Part shown: piece after piece, positions 8,580-16,462 of the stretch
Position numbering within the stretch: the stretch's first letter is position 1
Layout: each line of letters starts with the position of its first letter
Origin: Burkholderia glumae LMG 2196 = ATCC 33617
GTDB taxonomy: Bacteria > Pseudomonadota > Gammaproteobacteria > Burkholderiales > Burkholderiaceae
Direction of reading: 5' to 3'
DNA length: 64,000 bases
Assembly: GCF_000960995.1 (NCBI RefSeq)
Contig: NZ_CP009434.1
Coordinates: 1,860,001 to 1,924,000 of the forward strand
Program-made: the position numbers and the translations under genes
The notes under the pieces: generated by a model
Databases searched by the model: none
The model's input: only the letters and a program-made list of their open reading frames with translations
What the model was told of the DNA's origin: nothing

Positions 8580-9905
8580 CTAGAAATCGGCGACCTTGCC
8601 CCAGGCGGCATCGTTGAACCGGCCGGGCCGATACGGCAGCGGGTCGACCAGCAGCGGCGCCCCCGTGGCGAGATCGGCGATCAGGTGGCCGGCGCCTGGC
8701 CCGATCCCGAAGCCGTGGCCGGAAAAGCCGGCCGCCAGGATTAGCCCCGGCACGCCCGCCACCTCGCCGATGCCGGGCACGCCGTCCGGCGTGCTGTCCA
8801 CGAAGCCGGCCCAGGCATGCGTGATCTTCGCGTCGCCCAATTCGGGCAGCAGCTCGGCGGCGCGGCGGTAGGTTTCCCTGACCGTCGGCATGTCGGGCTT
8901 CGGGTCCAGGATGCGGACCGCCTCCATCGGCGTGGGCGCGTCGAGCCGCCAGCGCTTGAGCGTTTCGTGGCCGCCGCGCACCCCTTCCAGGCCGCCCGGC
9001 AGCAGATTGCGCCAGCGCTTGGCGAACATCGGCACGAATTGCGGCGCGAAGCGCAGGAACTGCGGCGTCGGGTCCACCCGCGCGCGGCCGCTGATCGCCA
9101 GTGCGTAGCGTCCGTCGCTGCGGCGCGTCGCCGACACGCCGGAGGTGTACATCGCCTCCGGCAGCGGCCGCGCGACCGGCGCCACGCTCAGGATCGACTG
9201 ACGGATCGACGCCTGCGGAAAGCGGATGCCGAGCTGGCGGCAGAACGAGGACGCCCAGGCGCCGCCGGCCATCACGACGGTCCGGGTCCTGATCACGCCG
9301 GCTTCGGTCACGACGCTGGCCACCCGCCCGCCCTCGAGTTCGATGCCGCGCGCCGCGCAGGACTGGTGGACGCTGCCGCCCAGCTTCATCAGCGCGGCGG
9401 CCACCGCCGGCGCGGCCTTGCCCGGGTCGGCCGTGCCGTCGCTCGGCGAGAACACGCCGCCCTTCCAGGGCCGCCCGGTGGCGTGCCCGCGCTCGGTGGC
9501 CTGCTTGCCGTCGAGCATGTAGGTGGTCACGCCGGCGGTTTTCGCGAACTCGCCCCAGCTGGCCCAGCGCGACAGCTCGGCCTCGTCGTTGCTCAGATAC
9601 AGCAGCCCGCAGCGGCGAAAGCCGGTGTCCTCGCCCGTTTCGGCGGCGAAGCGCTCCCATAGGTCGATGCTCTTGCTCGCCATCGGCAATTCGCGCTCGT
9701 CGCGGTTCTGCTGGCGGCACCAGCCCCAGTTGCGGCTCGACTGCTCCGCGCCGATCCGGCCTTTCTCGACGAGCGCGACCGATACGCCGCGCCGCGCGAG
9801 GTAGTAGGCGGTGAACACGCCGACGATGCCGCCGCCGATCACGACGACATCCGCCGAGGCCGGCAGCGTTGCGAGGGTTTCGATATGGCGAAGCGGAGGG
9901 GACAT
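8580..9905 (-). CDS. DAO-family FAD-dependent oxidoreductase 2
   Basis: A 441-residue flavoprotein oxidoreductase of the D-amino-acid dehydrogenase/sarcosine oxidase superfamily. The dinucleotide-binding motif VVVIGGGIVG falls at about residues 20-29, followed by a conserved EQSSRNWGWCRQQ segment and a C-terminal GFSGHGFGIGPGAG FAD-contact motif. It belongs to a different branch from the two PuuB-like paralogues in the same cluster. It starts 3 bp after the cupin stop codon and ends 113 bp before the next flavoenzyme, so it fits a polycistronic transcript. Likely reaction: oxidative deamination or demethylation of an amino acid-like compound; substrate not deducible. Confidence 0.87.
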   Translation of the reverse strand: MSPPLRHIETLATLPASADVVVIGGGIVGVFTAYYLARRGVSVALVEKGRIGAEQSSRNWGWCRQQNRDERELPMASKSIDLWERFAAETGEDTGFRRCGLLYLSNDEAELSRWASWGEFAKTAGVTTYMLDGKQATERGHATGRPWKGGVFSPSDGTADPGKAAPAVAAALMKLGGSVHQSCAARGIELEGGRVASVVTEAGVIRTRTVVMAGGAWASSFCRQLGIRFPQASIRQSILSVAPVARPLPEAMYTSGVSATRRSDGRYALAISGRARVDPTPQFLRFAPQFVPMFAKRWRNLLPGGLEGVRGGHETLKRWRLDAPTPMEAVRILDPKPDMPTVRETYRRAAELLPELGDAKITHAWAGFVDSTPDGVPGIGEVAGVPGLILAAGFSGHGFGIGPGAGHLIADLATGAPLLVDPLPYRPGRFNDAAWGKVADF

Positions 9906-9908
9906 GGT

Positions 9909-10643
9909 TCAGTCTCGGGCGGTAGAGGCGGCGACGTTCTGCACGACATAAAACTTGGACACGCGTTCGCTGCTTTCCCAGCCGACCGGGGTGCCGCGCG
10001 GCAGGAACAGCGCGTCGCCGGCCGTGAGCGACAGCACGCTGCCGTCGGGCGCGGCGAGCCGCACGCCGCCCGCCAGCAGGAACATGAACTCGTTGACGCG
10101 ATGGGGGCGCACGATCCGGTGATAGGGCGTGGAATCCCAGATGCCGGCGCAGTACGCGGCCGCGTCGTCGTCGAACACGTTGTCGCTGCGGCACTGCGGG
10201 GCCGGGCCGAGCAGCACTTCCGGCGGCAGCGTCGCCGAGGGCTTGAAGTCGGCCTCCGCGCGCAGCGCAAGCACGCCGCGCCGGGTCGGCGCCGCGCAGG
10301 CGGCCGCGCAGAACACCAGCCGCACCGGGGCGCGCGCGGCGAGGCGCAGCGCGCTGCCGGCGCCGATCACGGCGCCCTCTCGCGGGCCCAGCACGCGAGG
10401 CGCGGCGCCGTGCGCCGTGAGCGTCAGCTCGCCGTCGACGACCACGATCGTCTCGATGTGCGGAAAGCCCGCCAGCTCGAACTCGCCGACCAGGCTCAGG
10501 CGTCCGGCGGCCATCGCGTCGGGCCCTTGCCACGCGATCTCGCGATGTGACGCGAACGGATCGTGCGCGCCGAACGCCTGCCTGCGGAACTCGGTCGAAG
10601 GGGCCGTGCCGTCGGCACGATGCAATACGAACGCTGCGGTCAT
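9909..10643 (-). CDS. Bicupin protein
   Basis: A 244-residue protein with two cupin-like halves. The first half ends around HIETIVVVDGELTL and the second carries HRVNEFMFLLAGGVRLAAPDG and DALFLPRGTPVGWESSE, the usual beta-barrel and glycine-turn pattern. The ATG at 10643 has AGGAG eight bases upstream; the longer reading frame reaching 11321 runs across the AraC gene and is rejected. Placed between an AraC regulator and a flavin oxidoreductase with a 3-bp gap to the latter. Cupins in such clusters are often small-molecule enzymes or ligand-binding proteins (EutQ/DUF861-like). I cannot tell which. Confidence 0.78.
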   Translation of the reverse strand: MTAAFVLHRADGTAPSTEFRRQAFGAHDPFASHREIAWQGPDAMAAGRLSLVGEFELAGFPHIETIVVVDGELTLTAHGAAPRVLGPREGAVIGAGSALRLAARAPVRLVFCAAACAAPTRRGVLALRAEADFKPSATLPPEVLLGPAPQCRSDNVFDDDAAAYCAGIWDSTPYHRIVRPHRVNEFMFLLAGGVRLAAPDGSVLSLTAGDALFLPRGTPVGWESSERVSKFYVVQNVAASTARD

Positions 10644-10762
10644 TTCTGCTCCTGTGCGGTGCGCGGCGGCTTGGCTGAGCGCCGCCGCGCGATATCGTCG
10701 ATCGTCGTTCACCGGCTCGCCGGCCGGCGACGCCGGGGCGGCCGTGCCCCCCATGCCGCGCC

Positions 10763-11194
10763 TCATGCCGCGTGGCAGGCCGCGGCGCGGCGCCCGGCAG
10801 GCGGGCGCGCCAGCGGCCTGCGCGCCGCCGCGCCGCCCGCCCGGGCGGCCATGTAGTCGCGCGGCGTGATGCCGAGCACGCGCCGGAAATGCCGGCACAA
10901 GTGGCTCTGGTCGAAGAAGCCGACGTCGGTCGCGACCACCGACGGCGCGAGCCCCGCGCGCAGCAGGTCCTGCGCGCGCCGGACCCGCACGAGGCACAGG
11001 TAGCGGTGCGGCGACAGCCCGGTTTCGCTGCGAAAGCGCGCGGTGAAGCGCGACACGCTCAGGCCCGCCACCGCGGCGAGCGTGTCGAGGTTCAGCGGCT
11101 GCGCGAACGAGGCTTCGATGGTGCGCAGCACGTCGCCGATCGCCGGCGACATGGGCTGCGCGACGCGAGGCGGCCCGCCGGATTGCACTGTCAT
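10763..11194 (-). CDS. Short AraC-family regulator (DNA-binding domain only)
   Basis: A 143-residue protein that is almost entirely an AraC/XylS DNA-binding domain with two HTH motifs: the first near DTLAAVAGLSVSRFTARF and the second near SVVATDVGFFDQSHLCRHFR, followed by the family signature ending GITPRDY. No N-terminal ligand-binding domain is present, unlike the usual 280-300 residue members; SoxS/Rob-sized regulators are a precedent. The start has GGGGAG upstream. It lies 24 bp after a flavin oxidoreductase gene, inside the catabolic cluster, and is the best local candidate to recognise the shared upstream element at 12538-12580 and 18155-18195. Confidence 0.87.
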   Translation of the reverse strand: MTVQSGGPPRVAQPMSPAIGDVLRTIEASFAQPLNLDTLAAVAGLSVSRFTARFRSETGLSPHRYLCLVRVRRAQDLLRAGLAPSVVATDVGFFDQSHLCRHFRRVLGITPRDYMAARAGGAAARRPLARPPAGRRAAACHAA

Positions 11195-11218
11195 GTCGAA
11201 TTCTCCCCGGCGCCCGCC

Positions 11219-12496
11219 TCAGTGCAGGAAATCCTGCACCCGGTAGTAGGCGCCGACCAAGGGCAGGAACCACGCGCGCCCGAAATGACCCGGGATCGCC
11301 GGCCAGTCGAGCTCGCGCCACGGATTCGACGCGGTCGCGCCGTACAGCACGTCGGCCATCACGCGGCCCATGTGCACCGACATCTGCACGCCGTGGCCGC
11401 TATAGCCCATCGAGTAGTGCAGCCCGTCGTGCTGGCCCGCGCGCGGCAGGCGGTCGGCGGTGATGTCCACCAGCCCGCCCCAGCAGTAGTCGAGCTTCAG
11501 GTCGGCCAGCTCGGGAAAATAGCCCAGCATCCCGGCGCGCAGGACCTCCCCGCTTTTCGCGTCCGAGCGCGGGCTCGACATCGCGAAGCGCGCGCGCCCG
11601 CCGAACAGCAGCCGGTTGTCGGGCGTCACGCGGAAATAGTTGCCGATCTGGCGCGAGGTCACGTAGGCGCGGCGCTGCGGCAGCAGCCGGTCCAGCCGGG
11701 CCTGGGCCAGCGGCTCGGTGACCACGATGAAGCTGCCCACCGGCGCGATGCGGCGCCGGAACCATGCGAGCGGCCCCTGTTGCGATGCGCCGGTGGCCAC
11801 CAGCACCCGGTCGGCGCGGATCGTGCCGCGCGTGCTGGTGACCGCGTGGCGCTCGCCGCCGAGCCGCTCCAGCTTCGTGACGGCCGCGTGCTCGTAGAGC
11901 CGCGCGCCGGCCCGCGCCGCGGCATGGGCGAGCCCGACGCCGAACTTGCCCATGTGCATCTGCACGCCGTTTCGCTGCAGCAGCCCGCCGTGAAAGCCGT
12001 CGGAGGCCACTTCGTCGCGAATCCGCGCCGGCTCGATCAGCTCGATATCGGGATCGACGCCGTGCCGCAGCACCTCGAAGCTGCGGGCAAGCCCGGCGAA
12101 ATGCTGCGGCTTCGCGGCCAGCTTCAGCTTGCCCGCGCGCCGCAGATCGCAGTCGATCGCCTGCTCGGCGACGAGCGTCTCGACGCTCTTGACCGCGCTT
12201 TCGTAGGCGAGATAGAAGCGCTTGGCGGGCTCGATGCCGATGCGCGCGGCGAGCGAGGCGAAATCCTGCGCGACGCCGGTGTTGCACTGGCCGCCGTTGC
12301 GGCCCGACGCCTCGCCCGCGACCTGCGCGGCCTCCAGCACGGTCACCGCCACCCCGCGCTGCGCGAGCGCGAGCGCCGCCGACAGCCCGGTGAAGCCGCC
12401 GCCGATCACCACCACGTCCGCGTGCCCTTCGACGGGGCCCTCGCTGCCGGCGCGAAACGCGGGACGGGTATCCAGCCAGTACGATTCCAGTTTCAT
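11219..12496 (-). CDS. DAO-family FAD-dependent oxidoreductase 3 (paralogue of oxidoreductase 1)
   Basis: A 425-residue flavoenzyme with VVIGGGFTG (about residues 30-38), SGRNGG and the same C-terminal block as the protein encoded at 7190-8467. The ATG at 12496 is preceded by GAAGGA; the upstream in-frame ATG at 12514 is less well placed. It heads the second part of the catabolic cluster, 132 bp from the ABC ATPase gene, and directly follows the shared AT-rich upstream element, so it likely starts its own transcript. Two paralogues in one cluster suggest either two related amines or successive oxidation steps. Substrate unknown; PuuB-like assignment rests on motifs. Confidence 0.88.
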   Translation of the reverse strand: MKLESYWLDTRPAFRAGSEGPVEGHADVVVIGGGFTGLSAALALAQRGVAVTVLEAAQVAGEASGRNGGQCNTGVAQDFASLAARIGIEPAKRFYLAYESAVKSVETLVAEQAIDCDLRRAGKLKLAAKPQHFAGLARSFEVLRHGVDPDIELIEPARIRDEVASDGFHGGLLQRNGVQMHMGKFGVGLAHAAARAGARLYEHAAVTKLERLGGERHAVTSTRGTIRADRVLVATGASQQGPLAWFRRRIAPVGSFIVVTEPLAQARLDRLLPQRRAYVTSRQIGNYFRVTPDNRLLFGGRARFAMSSPRSDAKSGEVLRAGMLGYFPELADLKLDYCWGGLVDITADRLPRAGQHDGLHYSMGYSGHGVQMSVHMGRVMADVLYGATASNPWRELDWPAIPGHFGRAWFLPLVGAYYRVQDFLH

Positions 12497-12537
12497 CGAA
12501 TCCTTCGTTTGCATGCCGGTGACGGCGATTCGTCGAG

Positions 12538-12580
12538 AATCATTTAATCACCGATAAAAAGCGCGGTTGCTGCGTATTCG
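12538..12580 (-). promoter_or_regulatory. Shared upstream element, copy 1 (before flavoenzyme 3)
   Basis: Read on the + strand, this block starts AATCATTTAATCACCG, continues through an A5 run and GCGCGGTT, and ends ATTCG. The same order of words occurs at 18155-18195 before the ABC binding-protein gene. It lies 42 bp upstream of the ATG at 12496 and is much more AT-rich than its surroundings. It could contain both the promoter and an operator. Confidence 0.55.
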
Positions 12581-12628
12581 CAGGCGGCACACGCCCGATG
12601 CGCTGTTTTGCGCGGCCGCGGCAGCAGA

Positions 12629-14476
12629 CTATGCCTGACCGGCCGGCTCGGCCTGGAACCGCATCAGGTCCGCCTGGCTGCGATGGCAGAGCACCTGCGC
12701 GCCGTTATCGAGGGTGCGCAGCGCCGGCGCGGTGCGGTTGCACACGCCGTCCACCCGCATCGCGCAGCGCGCCAGGAACGCGCACAGCTCGGCATCGTCG
12801 GCGCGCTCGCCGATCGGCACCAGCGGGCGATGGCAGCGCTCGGACGCCGCGTCGAGCCAGCCCGCGCGCAGCTCCGGCGCGGACGACACCAGCAGGTGCG
12901 AATACGGGTGATAAGGCGGCGCGCACAGCGCATCGCGGCTGCCCGTCTCCACGCGGCGTCCCGCATACAGCACGACGATGTCGTCGCTGATCGCGCGCAC
13001 CTTGGCGATGTCGTGCGTGATGAACACGTAAGACACGCCGAGCTTCGCCTGCAGGTCGCGCAGCAGATCCATGATCGCCGCGCCGACCACCGTGTCGAGC
13101 GCCGAGGTGACCTCGTCGCAGAGGATCAGGTCGGGCTCGGCGGCCAGCGCGCGCGCCAGGTTCACGCGCTGCTTCTGCCCGCCCGAGAGCTCGCCGGTGC
13201 GCCGCGCGGCCAGCGCCTGCGGCAGCCGCACGAGTTCCAGCAGCTGCGCCACCCGCTGCCGCGCGTGCGCGCCCCGGATGCCGTGATAGAACGCGAGCGG
13301 CCGGGCCAGCGTGCGCTCGACCGTGTGCACCGGATTGAGCGCGGTGTCGGCGTTCTGGAACACGATCTGCACGCGCCGGTGCTGCTCCTTGCTGCGCTTG
13401 CCGACATCGAGCGCGAGCGGTTCGCCGTCGAGCAGGATCTGGCCGCCCGTGCCCGGCACCAGCCCGGCGATCATCTTCGCGAGCGTCGTCTTGCCGGACC
13501 CGGATTCGCCGATCACGCCCACCGTCTGGCCGCGCCCGATGCGCAGGTCCACCTCGTGCAGGATCGTCTTCGCGGGCCGCCCTTGCCGGTCGCGGCCGCC
13601 GTAGCCGGCCACCGCGCCGCGCACCTCGAGCAGCGGCGCGGGCGCCGCGGGCGCCGGTCGCGACGCGCGCGGCCCGCCGCCGGGCGTGACCGCCGCGATC
13701 AGGCTTTGCGTATAGGGATGCGCCGGCGCGTGCAGGATCTGCGCGGTCTCGCCCACCTCGCGAATCGCGCCCTCGCTCAGCACGACGATGCGGTCGGCCA
13801 TCTGCGCGACCACCGCCAGGTCGTGCGAGACATAGACGGCGCTGGTGCCGCTGCGCTGCAGCACGCGCTTGAACGCCTGCAGCACGTCGATCTGCGTGGT
13901 CACGTCGAGCGCGGTGGTCGGCTCGTCGAGGATCACCAGGTCGGGATCGGTGATCAGCGCCATCGCCGCCATCAGCCGCTGCAGCTGGCCGCCCGACACC
14001 TGGTGCGGATAGCGCCTGCCGATCGTCTCCGGCTCGGGCAGCGCGAGCGCGCGGAACAGCTCGACGGCCTTCGCCTGCGCTGCGCGCCGGCTCGCGGTCC
14101 GGTGGATCAGCGCGCTCTCGATCACCTGGTCCAGAATCGTGCGCGACGGGTTGAACGCGGCCGCCGCGCTCTGCGCGATGTAGGCGATCCGGCGGCCGCG
14201 CAGCGCGGCAAGCGCGGGCGCGGCGAGCGTGCGGACGTCCGTGCCGGCGAACTTCACCGAGCCGCCGGCGATCCGGCAGCCGGCGCGCGCATGGCCCATC
14301 AGCGACAGCGCGACGGTGGTCTTGCCGGAGCCGGATTCGCCGATCAGCGCGAGCACTTCCCCGCGTCCGATCTCGAAGTCCAGGTCGTGGACGATGGTGG
14401 TTTCGGCGCCGCCGGGGCGGCCGCCGACCACGCGCAGGCCGCGCACCTCGACGAGCGGAGTCGATTGATCGCGCAT
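12629..14476 (-). CDS. Oligopeptide-type ABC importer, fused double ATPase (DppD-DppF type)
   Basis: A 615-residue protein containing two complete ABC ATPase domains. Domain 1 has Walker A GESGSGKTT near residue 44, signature VSGGQLQR and Walker B LVILDEPTTALD. Domain 2 has Walker A GESGSGKTT near residue 325, signature LSGGQKQR and LILCDEVTSALD. Each matches one of the two separate ATPases of dipeptide/oligopeptide importers. The C-terminal tail has clustered cysteines (CHRPL..., CAFLARC, GVC), like the oligopeptide-ATPase C-terminal domain. Start 14476 overlaps the permease stop by one base (TGATG). The very long frame extending to 15838 only reads through the permease gene in another frame. 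It powers uptake through the permeases encoded just upstream. Confidence 0.92.
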   Translation of the reverse strand: MRDQSTPLVEVRGLRVVGGRPGGAETTIVHDLDFEIGRGEVLALIGESGSGKTTVALSLMGHARAGCRIAGGSVKFAGTDVRTLAAPALAALRGRRIAYIAQSAAAAFNPSRTILDQVIESALIHRTASRRAAQAKAVELFRALALPEPETIGRRYPHQVSGGQLQRLMAAMALITDPDLVILDEPTTALDVTTQIDVLQAFKRVLQRSGTSAVYVSHDLAVVAQMADRIVVLSEGAIREVGETAQILHAPAHPYTQSLIAAVTPGGGPRASRPAPAAPAPLLEVRGAVAGYGGRDRQGRPAKTILHEVDLRIGRGQTVGVIGESGSGKTTLAKMIAGLVPGTGGQILLDGEPLALDVGKRSKEQHRRVQIVFQNADTALNPVHTVERTLARPLAFYHGIRGAHARQRVAQLLELVRLPQALAARRTGELSGGQKQRVNLARALAAEPDLILCDEVTSALDTVVGAAIMDLLRDLQAKLGVSYVFITHDIAKVRAISDDIVVLYAGRRVETGSRDALCAPPYHPYSHLLVSSAPELRAGWLDAASERCHRPLVPIGERADDAELCAFLARCAMRVDGVCNRTAPALRTLDNGAQVLCHRSQADLMRFQAEPAGQA

Positions 14477-15459
14477 CAGTGTTCTCCCGTGACCGCGCCG
14501 CGGCGGCGGCCGCGATGCGGCAAGCCGTCGATCAGCAGGTTGACGCCCACCGTCAGGATCGCGATCGCGACCGCGGGCACGATCGCGACGGCCGAGCCGT
14601 CGCCCAGGCTCGCGATGTTCTCGCGCACCAGCGAGCCGAGGTCCGCATACGGCGGCTGCACGCCGAGCCCGAGGAAGCTCAGGCCGCTCAGCAGCAGCAC
14701 GACGAAGGTGAAGCGCAGCCCCGTGTCGGCCAGCATGGGGTGGATCATGTTCGGCAGCATCTCGACGCAGGCGATGTACAGCGCGCTCTCGCCGCGCGCC
14801 CGCGCGACCTGCACGAACTCGAGCGTGCTGAGGTTCACCGCCAGCGCGCGGGCGATCCGGTAGGAGCCCGGCATGTAGCTGACCGCGGCGGTCAGCACCA
14901 GCAGCGGCAGCGACGAGCCGAACGCCGCGACGAACATCAGCGCGAACATCTTCGACGGGATCGAGGTGAGCGCGTCGAGCAGCCGGCTCATGGTTTCGTC
15001 GAGCGCGCGGCCCGACACGGTGGCGAGCAGCCCGAGCGTGGTGCCGGTCAGCGCGGCGAGCAGCACCGCGGCCAGCGCCAGCAGCACCGTCAGCCGCGTG
15101 CCGTACAGGATGCGGCTCAGCATGTCGCGGCCGAGGTAGTCGGAGCCGAACGGCAGCTTCGCGCTGAACGGCGCGAACACGTCGCTCGTGACGAGCGTGC
15201 CGATGTCGTGCGGCGCGAGCAGCGGCCCGAACACCGCCACGGCCAGCATCAGGCCCACCATCGCCAGGCCGACGCGGCCGCCCGCCGTCAGGCCGAGGCG
15301 CATCACGCGGCGCCTGCGCGGCTGGTCGGGGGAACTCGCGGCGGGCGGCGTCGCGCCGCGCCACGGCGGGCGCCGGTCGCCGGAAGGCGGCAGCGCCTTG
15401 TCGCGTCGAGTGGGTTCGAACGGTTGCATAGGAGGCGTCTCGGAGGAAAAACGAAGCAC
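14476..15459 (-). CDS. ABC importer permease (DppC type)
   Basis: Inner-membrane permease of the dipeptide/oligopeptide/nickel importer family, about 317-327 residues. It has the N-terminal OppC-like segment with the first membrane helix, the LGSDYLGRDMLSR motif after the first periplasmic loop, and the EAA-like cytoplasmic loop VARARGESALYIACVEMLPN that contacts the ATPases. The start is ambiguous. A GTG at 15459 directly abuts the stop of the preceding permease (TGAGTG), and an ATG at 15429 has no recognisable ribosome site. Coupled translation from the GTG is plausible. It works as a heterodimer with the permease encoded at 15460-16413. Confidence 0.9.
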   Translation of the reverse strand: MLRFSSETPPMQPFEPTRRDKALPPSGDRRPPWRGATPPAASSPDQPRRRRVMRLGLTAGGRVGLAMVGLMLAVAVFGPLLAPHDIGTLVTSDVFAPFSAKLPFGSDYLGRDMLSRILYGTRLTVLLALAAVLLAALTGTTLGLLATVSGRALDETMSRLLDALTSIPSKMFALMFVAAFGSSLPLLVLTAAVSYMPGSYRIARALAVNLSTLEFVQVARARGESALYIACVEMLPNMIHPMLADTGLRFTFVVLLLSGLSFLGLGVQPPYADLGSLVRENIASLGDGSAVAIVPAVAIAILTVGVNLLIDGLPHRGRRRGAVTGEH

Positions 15460-16413
15460 TCAGGTGCGCAGTCGCGGGTTCGACACGATCGAGCAGAGAT
15501 CGGCGAACAGCACGAGCATCAGGTAGGCCACGCAGAAGATCAGCGTGCAGGCCTGGATCAGCGGAAAGTCGCGATTGCCGACGGCATCGACCATCAGGCT
15601 CGCGAGGCCCGGATAGTTGAAGATCGTCTCCACGACGACCACGCCGCCGAGCAGGTACGACAGGCTCAACGCGATCGCGTTGGCGATCGGCCCGATCGCG
15701 TTCGGCAGCGCATGGCGCAGCACCACGCGGCTGGGGCTCGCTCCCTTGAGCACGGCCATCTCGACGTAGGACGCGCTCAACTGCTCGATCACCGCGGCCC
15801 GCGTCATGCGCGCCATCTGCGCGATCACCACCGCGCACAGCGTCATGACCGGCATCGCATAGGCACGCAGGAAGTCGTGCAGGCCGTCGATCGGGCCGCT
15901 GTACGACAGCGCGGACAGCCAGTGCAGCTTGACCGCCAGCAGCAGCACGGCGATCGTCGCGATCAGGAACTCCGGCGTGGCGACGAGCGACAGCGTGCCC
16001 AGGCTGATCACGCGATCGACCAGCGACTCGCGCTTGACCGCGGCGGCGATGCCGAGCAGCAGCGCGGCCGGCACCGACACGGCGGTGGTGATCGCCGCGA
16101 GCGTGAGCGACTTCGAGAGCCGCCCGCCGATCATCTCCGACACCGGCAGGTCGCCCGACAGCGAACGGCCGAAATCGCCGTGCAGCAGCCCCGCGAGCCA
16201 GTGCAGGTAACGCACGTGCGCCGGCAGGTCGAGGCCGAACTGCAGGCGCAGCGCGGCGACCGTCTCCGGCGTGGCCGACTGGCCGAGCGCGGCCTGCGCG
16301 GCATCACCCGGCAGCAGGTTGGTGATCGTGAAGATGATCACGGAGACGATCAGCAGGGTCAGCGCGGTCACCGCGATGCGCCGGCCGATCAGGCCGATGA
16401 GGGTCCGGTTCAT
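15460..16413 (-). CDS. ABC importer permease (DppB type)
   Basis: A 317-residue inner-membrane permease. The N-terminal helix (TALTLLIVSVIIFTITNLLPGD), the long periplasmic segment with GQSATPE and the EAA loop (VEMAVLKGASPSRVVLRHALPNA) are typical of DppB/OppB. The ATG at 16413 has GGGAG about ten bases upstream; the frame extending to 16470 is not needed. It lies 49 bp after the stop of the binding-protein gene and directly before the DppC-type gene, the standard order of this importer family. Confidence 0.92.
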   Translation of the reverse strand: MNRTLIGLIGRRIAVTALTLLIVSVIIFTITNLLPGDAAQAALGQSATPETVAALRLQFGLDLPAHVRYLHWLAGLLHGDFGRSLSGDLPVSEMIGGRLSKSLTLAAITTAVSVPAALLLGIAAAVKRESLVDRVISLGTLSLVATPEFLIATIAVLLLAVKLHWLSALSYSGPIDGLHDFLRAYAMPVMTLCAVVIAQMARMTRAAVIEQLSASYVEMAVLKGASPSRVVLRHALPNAIGPIANAIALSLSYLLGGVVVVETIFNYPGLASLMVDAVGNRDFPLIQACTLIFCVAYLMLVLFADLCSIVSNPRLRT

Positions 16414-16462
16414 GAAGCAAGACTCCCGAGAAGGTCGAGCGTGGCGGCGGCGGGCGACGGCC

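Noticed and set aside
12629..15838. One 1069-codon protein instead of a double ATPase
   Set aside because: The upstream part only reads the DppC-type permease gene in another frame; the ATPase homology begins at 14476 with a ribosome site.
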